Positions 1-11,457 of a stretch of DNA of 64,000 bases are shown here, in pieces. This stretch comes from Linum tenue. Its lineage: Eukaryota > Streptophyta > Magnoliopsida > Malpighiales > Linaceae. The position numbers were made by a program, and so were the translations under genes. How positions within the stretch are numbered: the stretch's first letter is position 1; every line of letters starts with the position of its first letter. The stretch spans positions 52,968,066 to 53,032,065 of the forward strand of contig CAMGYJ010000006.1 in assembly GCA_946122785.1 (NCBI GenBank), given 5' to 3'. Under the pieces are notes generated by a model. The model searched no databases, was not told where the DNA came from, and saw only the letters and a program-made list of their open reading frames with translations.

Positions 1-1384
1 ACCACCTCCAACGGGGCTCTTGGGATTAAACACGCGACAGCTCTTCCTGACTTCGCCGCCCTTCCCCACGAGGCTCCCCATCTTCACCATCGCCGCCGCA
101 AAGCTCTGCCGGAAACCCGACTCGTTCCTCGCGAGACTCGATACCATCTTCGACGTGGACGGGTCGGTGGCCAGCTCCTGATCAATCTGCATCACTCCCC
201 TCTTCACAGTCAACTCCCTGTAGAACGACGCGTCGACGGCGAACGACGTGTTCTGGTCCAGAAACGCGGCCGGGTTGTTGCTCGCGGAGCAGGTCTTCCG
301 GAGACTCCCGGCCAGGGCCGGGTCCATGGCCGGGTCGGGTTTCCCGGAACCTTGGAAGTTAGAGATCCGGTCCTGGAAGAACGCGCAGTGGGCCACACCT
401 ACCGTGTGGGCCCCCAGGAGGGTGACCATCTCGCTGATTGTGAAGCCCTTGGGCTCGAAGAATTGGATGAAGGCCAGGGAGACGGGCATCGTTGGGCCCG
501 GGAGGTTGACGTCGTTGACGTCGGAGGTCAAGCTGTCGAGCCTTCCCGTCGGGAGAGGGTAGTTGGGGCCGCCGGCGAGGGCGACGGCGTCTCGGGTGGC
601 GAGCGCGATGACGTCGGCGCAAGAGACGCGTGAGGGGCATGCGGCCTCGAGAGCCGTCTTGATTTGGTCGATGAGGTCGAACTCTCGGACCGTGAAGTTG
701 GGGCCCGCTGCTTTCTCCGACTGCTTTTGGCTCGTCGAGTCGATTAGAATTGATGCATCACAACCCTGCGAATGGAAAACAAACGAAGGAACATTTGTTA
801 GAGAAATAACACATAATTATTGGGAAATGAGTACCCATCATTGTTGAATTTACAACTCAAAGTGTTTATAAAACCAAAAAGGAAAATACTTGGCCACTCA
901 GAATAAAAGTTGTCAATAACTCAGAGTTATTGGCAAGATTTCTCGACAATGAGCTCTATGTCGGAGTGCACTTGTTTGCTAAAGAGGTGATCAGGCTTGT
1001 CCGGTAGCTCCATGTATAATTCTCAATCACTTTCTTACATGACATTTTTCGTACACTCTCATCTATTGATTAATTATTTTCTTACGCACTCTTATACATT
1101 TGGGTGATAGACAATAATTCGATTTATGATATGCTTACTTTGATGAAACAGTCGTGGAAGTGCATGCGAAGAAGGGCAGCGGTGACGGATTTATTGGTGT
1201 TGAATCTTTTCTGGACAAGTTGGCGGACGATGGTTTCGGCCTGCGGGCAAGTGGATTGGTAAAACCCGAGTTTGAGATCCGCTGAGACCGGATGGGGGAT
1301 GAAAACTGCGGCATTAATGAATACAAGGAAAACCACAAGCAAGGGTGGTGCTAGCGCAAGCATTTTGTTGACTATTTGTGACAA
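1..1384 (-). CDS. Class III secretory peroxidase (peroxidase 44/57-like), 3' end cut by window
   Basis: Haem peroxidase of the plant secretory pathway; the family oxidises phenolic substrates with H2O2 in the cell wall or vacuole. Exon 1 is 1139-1384 and exon 2 runs from 765 past base 1. The intron (766-1138) has GT at 1138-1137 and AG at 767-766, and the phase is preserved. The protein opens with a hydrophobic signal peptide (about residues 1-35, cleaved before DLKLGFY). The distal motif RMHFHDCF (Arg73, His77) ends exon 1, GCDAS opens exon 2, and the proximal motif LLGAHTVG has its His near residue 202. The conserved end GEVRKSCRVFN is reached, with at least nine further residues, so little is missing. 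Family members usually have three introns; here only the first remains. The start at 1384 is the first ATG of the frame; Met8 (1363) is an alternative. No disruption is visible. Confidence 0.95.
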
Positions 1385-1472
1385 AATTACAGATGAAGAA
1401 GACGAGAGAGAGAAGGGATTCTGATTTGCTTGTGTCTGTGGGAGGTAATAACTTCAGAGTACATGAGCTAGG

Positions 1473-1481
1473 CATATATAG
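1473..1481 (-). promoter_or_regulatory. Putative TATA box of the peroxidase gene
   Basis: On the minus strand the sequence reads CTATATATG about 90 bases upstream of the first ATG. This position suits a 5' leader of roughly 60 bases. It is inferred from motif and distance only. Confidence 0.5.
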
Positions 1482-1499
1482 ATCGAGAAGAGAGGAAGG

Positions 1500-2455
1500 C
1501 ATGTAGCTAAATAGGATGGGAGATTTGGTAGGGGGCTTTATGCAAATAATTAAGAATTGACAGCTATATAATTATGCCTCTTGTCTAAGCAGCGAGTGGG
1601 GATCAACGACTGTTATTAATCTATTTAAATCATGTATACTTGTGTTCTTGAATGTGAAAGCTAGAGAGGCATATGCAAATCACTTCCCCATCCAATATTG
1701 TTTTTAATTAAGAATTACGTACAATATGATATATGCCATGTCGAGATATAGGACGACACCGATGGAGGTAGAGATACAGAAGAGAGAATGTCGACTCTCG
1801 AGTGAGATGAAGCAAAGATAGAGAATGTCCAGATTTTGTTTTTGTTTTTTTTTTTTTCATTTTTTCATTTTTTGTTTAATTATTTGGGTTTGAATTTTTT
1901 TAACCCAAATTCATTGGTAAAACCCAAGTAAACCCAACATAATGGGCATGGGTACTAACCCATATGACTTCATCTATTTACATTTGACTTGGATTTCAGA
2001 CCCAACCAAAATGAGTTGGATAGTTAAAAACCCATGGTTATGAGTAAAGTTGTCATCATGGCTTTCATATGGATAAAGATAACTTTAATATGGAAAAATG
2101 CAACCTTCCACGAAACAAATGCATGGATTCAGCCGCTATAAATATGTGTGCGCGGTGGATGATGCCACAGATGATCAAATATTTTCTTCTTTTTTCATCC
2201 AAAAACTTCTAAGTATGTTTTAGTGTTCCTAACCCTAGAATCTAAAGTGATGATAGTTTTATCCTCGATAGAAATTTCTCTAATCCAAGGCTTCCATAGA
2301 GGATGAAAATATTCTTTTCGAAAAGTAGTTTAAGACTCTATCATAATTCTAGCCACCCGATCTCAACCTATCGTACTTAGACCCTAATCCCAAATGTCCT
2401 AACACACCCCTAACTCGAAGTCATTGGATAAAATGAATTATATAGAAACAATGAA
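1500..2455. other. Intergenic, no gene seen
   Basis: AT-rich stretch upstream of the peroxidase. It has a T-rich run near 1840-1875. At about 1880-2040 there is a cluster of ACCCA/TGGGT motifs that resembles a decayed hAT-type MITE but has no readable ends. A TATA-like CTATAAATATG lies near 2138 with no open frame downstream. Nothing else can be supported. Confidence 0.5.
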
Positions 2456-2460
2456 TTTTC

Positions 2461-2755
2461 TGTTGAAAGTCATTAGGTGGTTGTCCTTAATTGTCAATTG
2501 TTAGTAATGGTAAACTATAGTTTACCGGTTGTATAGACCTAACCCTGGTTAATGAGGTTGCACGGGTTTGGGTTACCATATATATGCATGATACATGCTA
2601 CTGTATGTCGTTGTTAAGTTGTTGGTGAGTTATAATAAGAGTTCTGCTTAAAATCTCTTGAGCAGCTTCTCCGTGAGTTAGTCTCGTTCACACCGAACGC
2701 AGATACCTCGTAAATTGATCTTTTCGATTTACTTTCGCCTTGCACTTATTTTACA
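2461..2755 (+). repeat. Copia-1 5' LTR
   Basis: Starts TGTTGAAAGTC and ends CTTATTTTACA just before the primer-binding site. It matches 4688-4816 plus 13280-13458 along its length with scattered substitutions and small indels. It contains a TATA-like ATATATATGCATG segment. Confidence 0.92.
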
Positions 2756-2767
2756 TGGTATCAGAGC
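2756..2767 (+). other. Copia-1 primer-binding site (tRNA-iMet)
   Basis: TGGTATCAGAGC directly abuts the LTR end. It is complementary to the 3' end of initiator tRNA-Met, the usual primer of plant copia elements. Confidence 0.93.
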
Positions 2768-2797
2768 TATCAAGATCGTAATTGTTCTTAGTCCGCG

Positions 2798-4680
2798 ATG
2801 AGTGACGACGAGCCGCAAGGCAATGACTCTAGCAAGGGTTCTGTCTGCTCAGGTAGCAGGGTTTACAAGCTGAAAAGTGATCCTACCTCATCGTATTTCA
2901 TTAGTTAGTGTGATAATCCCAATAAGGTATATATTGGTGAACTGTTAAATGAAGTTAATTATGTTGACTGGATTCATGATATGACAAATGTCTAGTTGGC
3001 TAAGAACAAGCTAGGTTCGTTGACGGTTCTCTTGAGGTGCCTCAAGACCCGACTGTGCTATAGAGTTAGTATCGTGCTGATACCATGGGTAAGGGATAGC
3101 TAACCTCGGCCATGGACAAACAAGTTCGCCGAGGGCCATGTATGCTCAGACCTCCCGTGAGGTTTGCGTGGATTTGAAGGAGAGGTTCGCTCAGAGTACT
3201 GCTCCTCGGGTTTATGAATTTCGTCATTGTATTAGTCATATTCCCTAAGAGAAGTTGTATGTTTCTATGTTTTATACTCAGCTACGCAATCTTTGGGAAG
3301 AATTTCAGTCTATGGCTCAGCTTCACCCTTGTACATGTGGTCACTGCACTTGGGAAGCAGAACGTAAACATCAAGTACGTGAAGGGACTTTTTGGCTCTA
3401 TGACTTTCTTATGGGTCTAGATGAGTCGTTTTCTACTGTCAAGACTCAATTTCATTCTATGAAGATGTTGCCCACGTTATCGGAAGCTTATCAGCTTGTT
3501 TATAACGAGGCCCATCAACGTCGACTTGCTGCCAGTAATCATCCTAATTCTGATGTTGTCGCATTCTTTGTTCGTGATGATGTGGTTTATTGTGATTCTT
3601 CTTCTGATGGCCATGTCTGACACAAGTGTACTCACGGTGGGAAACTAGGTCATTTCAAAGAGAGATGCTTTGATCTCATTGGATGGCCTGATCTCCCGCC
3701 TTTCAAACCGACGGCACTAGGCAGAAGACAGGATCTGGTCAACCCAAGTCTACTCCTAAAGCAGAAGTTGGTGAGAGTTTGTTGCAGGTTTGAGTATGTT
3801 GCAGCTAACACAACTCAAGGATTTCCTAGCTGGATCATCGTTTTCTCCTGAGGCATCAGCAACCAAGCTCAGTGGTATTTTCTCTTGTTCGACTACATGG
3901 GTGTTGGACTACGGATGTAATGAGCATATAGTTCATGATGTTGGTATTTTTTCTAATGGCTTCCAACCGTCTGATTTACGGGTAAGGATTTTGAATGGGG
4001 TTTTGGTAAATGTCGACCAAGTCGGGTCGGTTCGCTTGAGTAACGGGATGGTCTTACCTAGTGTGTTACTAGTTCTAGAATTTAAGTGCAATCTTTTATC
4101 CATCAGGCTCCTCACAAAGGAGTTTCACATTGCAAGAAGATGATTAGGATGGACCGCCAACGTGATAGGTTGTATTATCTCCGCCTATTCGATGCAATTC
4201 AGAAGGCTACCACACATGCTACGACTTGTAGAGATTGTTCGTCCCTCACTTTGTGGCAAGCTAGGTTGGGCCATCCGTTGCTGGAGAAGTAAGAGTTCTA
4301 AATAGTCGACCTTGCTCATCCTGTTTACGAGCTAAACAAACGCGTAGTCCAGGTGCATGGCGGTTACAGTAAGTGAGTTGATATGGTTGTGTTGGTTGTT
4401 ACAGGAGTTGAGTGTACACCATAGTGGACCTAGTATGTTGTACTATTATAACCAAGTAGCATTACACATTGCGATGAATCCAATCTTCCATGAACGTAGG
4501 AAACATGTCGAAATGGACTGTTATTTTGTGTGAGAGCGTGTGGCGTCATAAGAAGTCAACCCGCAGAAGATTGCAACTACTGATCAAGTAGTCGATCTGT
4601 TCACAAAGGGTTCGGGTAGTGAACAGGTCACTTACCTTGATTCCAAGATTGGCCTTCATGACATTCACGCCTCCGCTTGA
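2798..4680 (+). pseudogene. Copia-1 gag-protease remnant joined to RNase H tail
   Basis: Degraded polyprotein starting at an ATG at 2798, with many stops and frame changes. Recognisable parts are: gag (about 3255-3620, with a Cys pair CTCGHCTW and the conserved LYDFLMGLDESF); a poor zinc-knuckle region near 3640-3690; a protease-like WVLDYGCNEHI (3897-3930), where Tyr replaces the Ser of the usual D-S-G; and a GAG-pre-integrase stretch ending WQARLGHPLLEK (to 4290). From about 4440 the sequence is the C-terminal RNase H tail (NPIFHERRKHVEMDC, DLFTKGSG). Everything between is deleted. The gag wording is close to Copia-3, which may be its autonomous relative. Confidence 0.88.
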
Positions 4681-4687
4681 GGGGGAG

Positions 4688-4816
4688 TGTTGAGAGTCGT
4701 TAGGAGGTTGTCCTTAATTGTCACTAGTTAATTGTTAGTGGTGGTAAACCATAGTTTACCAGTTGCAGAGACCTAACCCTAGTTGATGAGGTCGCACATG
4801 TTAGGGTTAGTATATA
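4688..4816 (+). repeat. Copia-1 3' LTR, left part
   Basis: Begins TGTTGAGAGTCG right after the polypurine tract GAGGGGGAG (4679-4687). It ends at the MULE insertion point TTAGTATATA (4807-4816), which is duplicated at 13270-13279. Confidence 0.92.
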
Positions 4817-4993
4817 GGCTAAATTACACGTTTGGTCACTCAAATTACATAAATATTTCACGTTTGCCACCCAAATTACTTTTTTTCTTATTCGTCACTA
4901 ACTTTATAAATCATTTCACCTCTAGTCATTGCCGTTAGTCTCCGTTAATTTCGTCAGTTTTTTATGACGTGTTAAACAAACCTGCTGACTAGA
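4817..4993 (+). repeat. MULE left terminal inverted repeat
   Basis: Pairs with 13095-13269 in inverted orientation, with only scattered mismatches over about 175 bases. The ends carry TTTGGTCACTCAAATTACAT, a wording shared loosely with the short MULE-type MITE at 48616. Confidence 0.9.
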
Positions 4994-5039
4994 CCGTCAA
5001 TTTAAAAAAAAAAAAAAAAATTTAATTGACACCCCATCT

Positions 5040-5630
5040 TTATCCTCCCTCTCTGAAGCTACTTTTGGTTGTCCGACGTGGGTTTCAACCAGTCGACGAT
5101 GCCAGTGAAATACCCCTGGTCAGAGAACTTCTGCCATGATGCTAAAGTGGATGAGCTGCACCCAACTAAGCTGATAATTGTGTACGCTCTCAAATAAAAA
5201 AGAAAGCCTTTTTTTCCTTTACTGCTCCCCTTGTTCTCCACCCTAGCTCGTACGCTCTCAAATCACAAGCACCCAGCTTTTCCAATATCCCTTTCACTTT
5301 GCTTACTAAGTAATTCCACTCAATCAGCTGCACAATCACACTAGTTCGTTTCCCCAACACTGCCTTCTCCTTCTTCGCCGCACTCGTTTTATCCCCTGCA
5401 TCCACTTCACTTACATTCGCACCCTCAAGACAGGGGTTTCACGGCGAAATTCAGCTTGACCCTCATCATCGAATGTATCGACTTCACGAACCGCCTCAAT
5501 CCTACATGAACTTTAGGGATCTCTGAAATTGCCTATATCAATCGGAACATTTCCCACTATCTTCAATCCAGTGAGCAAAACCTTCATAGCGTAGGCCCGA
5601 ATCCAAAGTCATCCAATTGGGGAGGGTGTT
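5040..5630 (-). pseudogene. Captured gene-like fragment of unknown origin inside the MULE
   Basis: Higher GC than the flanks, with two overlapping minus-strand open stretches (5190-5405 and 5059-5241) that look protein-like, for example KKEKAVLGKRTSVIVQLIEW and WQKFSDQGYFTGIVDWLKPT. Further left-to-right, 5410-5600 can also be read on the minus strand with interruptions. I do not recognise the family. Its position between MULE termini and its composition suggest host exons picked up by the element. It could instead be chance open frames. Confidence 0.4.
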
Positions 5631-5631
5631 G

Positions 5632-5966
5632 TAATAAACGAAGGAGAATGAAGTGATAAAACCTAGCACTTGTGTTTCTCATTAGCTCCTCTGCCTCTCC
5701 ATAGGCAGATCAAAGAAGAAGAAGAAGACAAGGTTCAGTACATTTGTCTGGAAGCTTAGAAAGGAAACAACTCTGTCTTGGCATGAAAGTAAGAACATGC
5801 AACAACACATGGAAAAAACGACTACGTCATGAGAGGTTCTTCATTCTTGAAAACGGCAGCGCAGCGTGAAGCTTTAAGTGTATGGGAATGGTTGTGTATC
5901 GTACAGATCCATGGTGCAAGGAAAAACGTCGTTGCAGAAGAGTCCACCGTTGGCAAATGATTTTCA
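5632..5966 (-). repeat. Copia-2 3' LTR
   Basis: Plus-strand wording runs from TAATAAACGAAGG to AAATGATTTTCA. It matches 10500-10845 closely, including a GAAGAAGAAG run of different length and the shared AACGGCAGCGCAGCGTGAA block. Confidence 0.9.
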
Positions 5967-5969
5967 AGC

Positions 5970-8900
5970 TTGGAGAGCAATGAGAGAAATGGAGTTGGTG
6001 ATAGTGGTTTCGTGAAAAGATCTCCAAGTTGATGTGTTGAGGGGATGTGTAGAAGCTTGAGGGAGCCTGATTGAAGTTTTTCTCTAACGAAGTGACAATC
6101 CAGCTCGATGTGTTTGGTTCGTTCATGGAAGGTAGGGTTCTTCGCAATGTAAATTGCACTTTGATTGTCACAGTAAAGGGCTGCTGGAGTTGAAGAAGCC
6201 ACCTGGAAATCATGGAGCAGGAACTGGAGCCATTGAATCTCACAAGCAGTAAAGGCCAGAGCTCTGTATTCGGCCCCACGGGATGAGTGAGATACGGTAT
6301 GTTGCTTCTTGCTTTTCCATGAAATTAGAGAGTCCCCAAGATAGATGCAGAATCCAATTGTGGAGCGTCGTGTGTCAACACAAGCTGCACAATCTGAGTC
6401 TGTGAAAGCTTTCAGCTGGAAAGATCCTTTTGATGGGAAGAAAAGGGCAGTTGCTGAGGTAGTTTTAAGGTATCTAGGAATCCGTATAACAACTTTGTAA
6501 TGGGTGACAATGGGGATAGTCATGAATTGACTTAGTTTTTGTGTAGCAAAACTAATGTATGGTCTTGTTGTTGTAAGATAGATCAGTTTCCCAAAGGTTC
6601 TGTAGTGTTCAGGGTCCTCAAATGGAGTGTCCACTTCATTGCTGAGATTTAATTCGTAATCCACTGGTGTAGTGACAGACTTGGAATCAATGACATTTGC
6701 TTCTTCTAAGATTTCCAATGTATATTTCCTTTGAGAGAGATGTATACCTTATTTACTTCTGGCCGCTTCGATACCAAGGAGGAATCTCAAATCTCCAAGA
6801 TCTTTGATACTGAATTATGTATGTAGCACATGTTTTAATGCTTGGATCTCTATTAGATCATTTCCCCCAAGAACAATATCATCAACATAGATTAGAATGC
6901 ATGGATATGTCAATTCTATGACTTTAAAGAAGAGTGAATGATCTTATTTGCTTTGAACATATCCAACTTGATGTAATTTGTCTGTAAGTTTAGAAAACCA
7001 CTGTCTTGATGCTTGTTTTAGACCATAGAGTGATTGTCTAAGACGGCAGACGTGATTTTGAATGCCGGGAGGAGGGGTGAACCCTTTTGGGACAGTCATG
7101 TAGATATTCGAGGTCACCATTAAGAAATGCATTATCTACATCTAATTGATGTATGTGGCAGTTCGTCAATGCAGCAATGGCAAGAAAAGTCCTTACAGTG
7201 GTCATTTTGATGACAGGCGCAAAGGTATCTTGAAAGTCAATTCCTTCCTGCTGAGTGTTTCCTTTGGCAACTAATCTTGCTTTGTGTCTTTCCAGAGTGC
7301 CATCAGAAAGAAAATTGTCCTTTAAATCCATTTGTTCCCAACTGGTGTTTTGCCTGGTGGTAGAGAGACTACATCCCATGTATGATTTCTGACCAGTGCC
7401 TTAATTTCAAGTTGCATAGCCTGATTCCACACATCAAGCTTAAATGCTTCTTTGTATGTCTGAGGTACTTGATGACTGGAAATGCTAAGGAGAAACTTTT
7501 TGTAAGAAGTAGAAAGGTTTTGGTAGGAGATTAGAGAAGATAGAGAATACCTGTTGTCTTTGACCTGTGGCAGATTTGAATGATTGGTGCTGCTAGGACC
7601 TTGGGATAAGAAGCAGTGGTAGTTTTTTACTAGATGAGGGGGAGGTTTAGAAGTTCTGTCAGAGCATCTAAGAGCAGGTGGTGGTGGTGGTGGAGGAGGA
7701 ATTGGGGAAGGAGGAGGTGAAGTGGACTGTTGTGAGGTGGGAGAGGGGTTGTTGATAGGTGATCGTGGAGATTGAAGAGGAGAGGGAATTGGAGATTAGG
7801 GATGGAAATGGGTCGGGTTGAGTCGGGTTTTGCCAAACCCAAACCCATGGGTTTATCCGTGAAAAAAACTCGGGGTAAAACCCACTGGGTATGAAAAACT
7901 CAAACCCAACCCAACCCGCTGGGTATCCGTGGGTTCATGGGTACCCACGGGTTTTTGTTGTAAAAAATTTACATAACAAGTTTCTATCAAAATTAAAGTC
8001 AAATATCAATCTCTCAATACAAATTATCCATATATAATACCATTCTAGAAAATTCAAGTAAATCACAAATTAACTATATAAATTGTTCAACGCCAATCTA
8101 GATAACTCAATAAAATTGAAGCAAATCACAAATTATCCATAAATAACATGATTAATTGAAAGCTTCTTCCTTTCAATTAAGTTTCTTCACTCTGCACTCG
8201 ATGACATCAACTTCATTCTACACAATTAGAAAGAAAAAATTAGACATGTCTCCACAAACATAAATAAGATTAGTTGTTTAAAATATTAGATATACCGAGA
8301 AAATGAACTATATGGGTGTGAGCGGGTACCCATGGGTCGGGTTTACCTAAACCCAAACCCAACCCAACCCGGTGAATAGTGAACGGGTTTAAACCCAAAC
8401 CCGACCCAAAACCCGTCAACACGGATTTTACCCGCGTTGACCGGGTTGGGTCGGGTGGGTACTCGTGGGTTTGGGTTTTGTTGCCATCCCTATTGGAGAT
8501 GGTGCTGAAGAGTTGGGAACTGCAGAATCAGGTAGTGAAGGTGGGGGATGATCATGAACCAGGGGTGAGGTAGAGGAATGTAGAGGGAAGAGGATATATG
8601 GGGTGAAGATGATGTGTCACTGTCATTTTGTGGTTGAAATGGAAAGTGGGACTCATAGATTATGACATCTCTGGAAGTGAAAGTTTCATGGAAGGATAAG
8701 TCATAAAGTCTGTACCCTTTAATCCCAGGCCTGTAACCAATGAAGATGTTCTTCCTAGCTTTAGGTTGAAACTTGGTCCTGTGGTTGGTTAGTGTGTTGG
8801 CATAACAAAAGACAGTCAAAAGCTCTTAACTCGGTAAGATCAGGAGGTTTTTTGTAAAGAATTTGAAATGGTGTTTGATTGGAAAGAACTGGTGTAGGGA

Positions 8901-10449
8901 CTCTATTGATGAGGTGAACTGCATGTTTGACACAGTCACCCCAGAAGGCTGGTGGCAAATTGGCTTGGAATTGGAGGGCTCTTGCAACAGCAAGGATGTG
9001 TTGGTGTTTCCTTTCAACCTTGTTGTTCTGTTGTGGGGTTTCAACACAAAACATTTTATGAATAATGCCTGTTGAGGTAAAGAAATCATCCATTTGAAAT
9101 TCCTTCCCCTGATCACTTCTAATTATTTTAATGGTAGTTTGAAACTGTCTTTGCATTTGAGTACAGAAGGCAATTAGTTTTGGTCTTGCTTCTGATTTTA
9201 AATGAACCAAAATGATCCATGTTATTCTGGTGAAATCATCAACCATAGTTAAGAATTACTTGAAACCATCATAGTAAGGAACCGATTTGGGACCCCAAAT
9301 GCCAACATGAAGGAGTTCAAATGAAAACTGAGTTACAGACTGGCTAGAAGGAAAAGAAATTGGGAACAAACAGTGCATTGTGAAGGCTCAAAGCATCATT
9401 GCAAATAGCTGTCCCAGAATGAGTGGCATGTATCTGGGCACTAGTGGAGAGGGTTATGAATAAATTGGATAATGGCTTAGGGTCTGTTAAGTAGTCTAGA
9501 GAGCAGACAATACGGTCTGAAGCTCCAGTATCGACAATCCAAGTTGGTTGAGGTGAGGAAAAGGCATTCAAGATAGGAATTGAGAGAGAGGGGATGGGAA
9601 GAATACCTTCGTGAGTGACAAAGGCAGCATCAGAGAAGGAAGGTTGATTCTTCTGGCTATTCATTAAGCTCATGAGCTTATCATAGTCAGCTCTAGTGAG
9701 CTTGACTTCATCAAGAGTAGAAGTGGTGCTGACAGCATGAGTAGTTGGCCTACCTCAACCAGCTCCAGAAGTGGGATTCCTGGGCACAAAATTTGGAGGA
9801 CACCCCAGAGAAATTCTCATTTAACCCTCGAAGAAACTTTATCACATAGCTTGTTTCTTGATCCTAAAGGACTCTGACCATGGCAGCACAGTCATTATGG
9901 CTAGTTGGTGTGCAGGTACATGGTAATATGGGCTGATAGTTCTCTAATTCATCCTTTAGAGTGATCAATTTACCATAATACTAAGTGACAATTTGGTTAC
10001 CTTGTTGCAGAGATGAGAGGGCTTCTTCAATTTCACCAATTCTGATGAGGTCACCAGATCCATAGCGGGTTTGTAAGTTGTTCCATGCCTCTAAAGCTGT
10101 TTTGCAGGAAAGAATGGTTTTGCGGATTTTTGATGATGTAGACTGCTGGATCCAACTTAGTATCATTACATTGTTGCATGTCCAGGCACCATACCTTGCA
10201 TCAATAGCAGGCTCAGGAATGGTACCATTGATGAAGCCAAATTTGTTATTGGCATCAAGGGCGTTGAACATAGTCCTGCTCCAGTCATTGTAATTGGTGG
10301 GAGTAAGCTTTTCAAATACAAGGAGAGATCCAGGTTGCTCTGAACCATGAAGGAAGAAAGGGTCAGAAGAAGGATCCACAACATTTGGCTGCTGTGGTAT
10401 TGGTTGTGGGTCTGGTTGTGGTTGTGGCTAAGCTTGATTTTCAGCCATT
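5970..10449 (-). pseudogene. Copia-2 gag-pol polyprotein, broken
   Basis: Order on the minus strand: gag start ATG near 10449, followed five codons later by a TAG. Gag (9981-10379) has LTPTNYNDWSRTM. The protease has WIVDTGASDRI (about 9515-9545), with the D-T-G triad. The integrase core (8761-9246) has VDDFTR, SDQGKEF and a PQQNNKVERKH Glu. The integrase tail is 8501-8819. Reverse transcriptase (6720-7379) has RLVAKG and QLDVDNAFLNGDL, and its later part shifts frame at about 7040-7130 (LYGLKQASRQW). RNase H (5970-6500) has ADS-type and LYCDNQSAIYIA motifs. Frameshifts and stops make it non-functional; 5822-6718 is the longest surviving open stretch and runs into the LTR. Confidence 0.9.
7797..8492. 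mobile_element. hAT-type MITE, 696 bp, in Copia-2
   Basis: Ends are TAGGGATGGAAATGGGTCGGG and the near-inverse CCGGGTTGGG...TTGCCATCCCTA. The 8-base TSD TTGGAGAT is perfect (7789-7796 and 8493-8500). Subterminal ACCCA/TGGGT arrays are on both sides and the centre is AT-rich and non-coding. An 8-base duplication and these termini are typical of hAT derivatives. Confidence 0.93.
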
Positions 10450-10498
10450 GAAGAAGAAGAAGAGTGGCGGCTAGGGTTTTATCCCAGGCTGTGATACC

Positions 10499-10845
10499 AT
10501 AATAAATGAAGGAAAATGAAGTGATAAAACCTAGCACTTGTGTTTCTCATTAGCTCCTCTACCTCTTTATAGGAAGATTAAAGAAGAAGAAGAAGAAGAA
10601 GAAGAAGACAAGGTTCAGTACATTTGTCCGAAAGTTTGGAAAGGAAACAATTCTGTCGTGGCATGAAAGTAAGAACAGGCAACAAACATGGAAAAATGAC
10701 TGCGTCTTGGAGAGGTGTTTCAGTCTGGAAAACGGCAGCGCAGCGTGAAATTTTAAGTGACTGGGAAGAGCAGCATATCGTCCAGATTCATGGTGCAAGG
10801 AAAAATGTCGTCGTAGAAGAATCGGCCGTTGGAAAATGATTTTCA
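10499..10845 (-). repeat. Copia-2 5' LTR with adjoining primer site
   Basis: The LTR (10500-10845) ends TTTATTA on the minus strand and is followed directly by TGGTATCACAGCC (about 10487-10499), the tRNA-iMet primer site with one base changed from the canonical form. Compared with the 3' LTR it has a longer GAA microsatellite and point differences, so the insertion is not recent. Confidence 0.88.
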
Positions 10846-10959
10846 ATCTTTTATGGGGTGGTTGTTCAAAGGATTGGGATGGGCGGAGGATATTGTTGAC
10901 CAGAACAATGAGGGAGGCGCGGGATTCGATTGGGGTTAGGGTTTCGGAGATTGGGTTTT

Positions 10960-11137
10960 TACATATGGTAAGTTACGCTACCGTATCCATGGAATCCAAC
11001 GACGCTATTAGCGAAATATGCGTTTGTGCCCATTCTTGGAGCGAGGGCAAGAGGTAGATTAGCGAAAGCCCCATTATAACAAAGCCGATGAGGGAGGATG
11101 CAATAGTGGCGACAAGCCGCAATGAGGTCTTTCCTAA
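10960..11137 (-). pseudogene. AZG-type adenine/guanine permease fragment captured by the MULE
   Basis: The minus strand reads RKDLIA..., then ANLPLALAPRMGTNAYFAN, then SVVGFHGYGSVTYHM. This corresponds to the conserved AZG1/AZG2 purine-permease region around the NLPLALAPGMGTNAYF motif, where Gly is replaced by Arg and Tyr by Asn. A frame disturbance between the first and second pieces and a stop just after the last show that it is only a fragment of roughly 60 residues. AZG proteins import purines and cytokinins across the plasma membrane in plants. Flanking GC-rich sequence (10860-10960, 11140-11400) may come from the same or another donor gene but is not recognised. Confidence 0.72.
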
Positions 11138-11457
11138 TTAGATCCAGGCAAACGGAGTATTCTAGGTTAACCAGATCAAATTAGCAGGAGTCATCAGGTT
11201 GAACGACCCGCAAGGGAGGGGATCCGTCGGGCTGGTGGAATGATGGTGGCGATGGTGGTTTCGGTGGGGGTGTTTAGTTTACGAAGCCCGACCATAGACG
11301 TTGCTCTGTCCCCGATGTTGTAATTCTTCTAGTGAGTCACTTTCTTCGCCGCAAATGAAGACTTTTTGGCAGCTCGCTTGGTGCAGAGGGAGAAAACGAG
11401 TTGGGGTGGTAATTTTTTAATTTTTAATTTTTCTAAATTGATGTGTAATTAAGTTAA

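Larger units (their letters stand above)
5632..10845 (-). mobile_element. Copia-2: full-length but defective Ty1/copia inside the MULE
   Basis: Two LTRs in direct orientation (10500-10845 as 5' LTR, 5632-5966 as 3' LTR) bound a minus-strand gag-pol. The primer site TGGTATCACAGCC abuts the 5' LTR. Gag, protease, integrase, reverse transcriptase and RNase H appear in copia order but in several frames with stops. A hAT MITE (7797-8492) splits the integrase C-terminal region. No clear 5-base duplication is visible at the outer ends (TGTTG left, ATCTT right), so one end may have been altered. Confidence 0.92.

Noticed and set aside
248..640. Overlapping open frames on both strands within the first 0.65 kb
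   Set aside because: They are other frames of the GC-rich peroxidase exon 2, whose true frame shows all family motifs.
2130..2160. Promoter at CTATAAATATG
   Set aside because: No open frame or transcript-like feature follows before Copia-1.
5822..6718. Independent 298-codon gene
   Set aside because: It is the RNase H end of Copia-2 running into its LTR.
5627..10850. Target-site duplication GTTGT for Copia-2
   Set aside because: It requires moving one LTR end by about 12 bases beyond the region shared by both LTRs, so I do not claim it.
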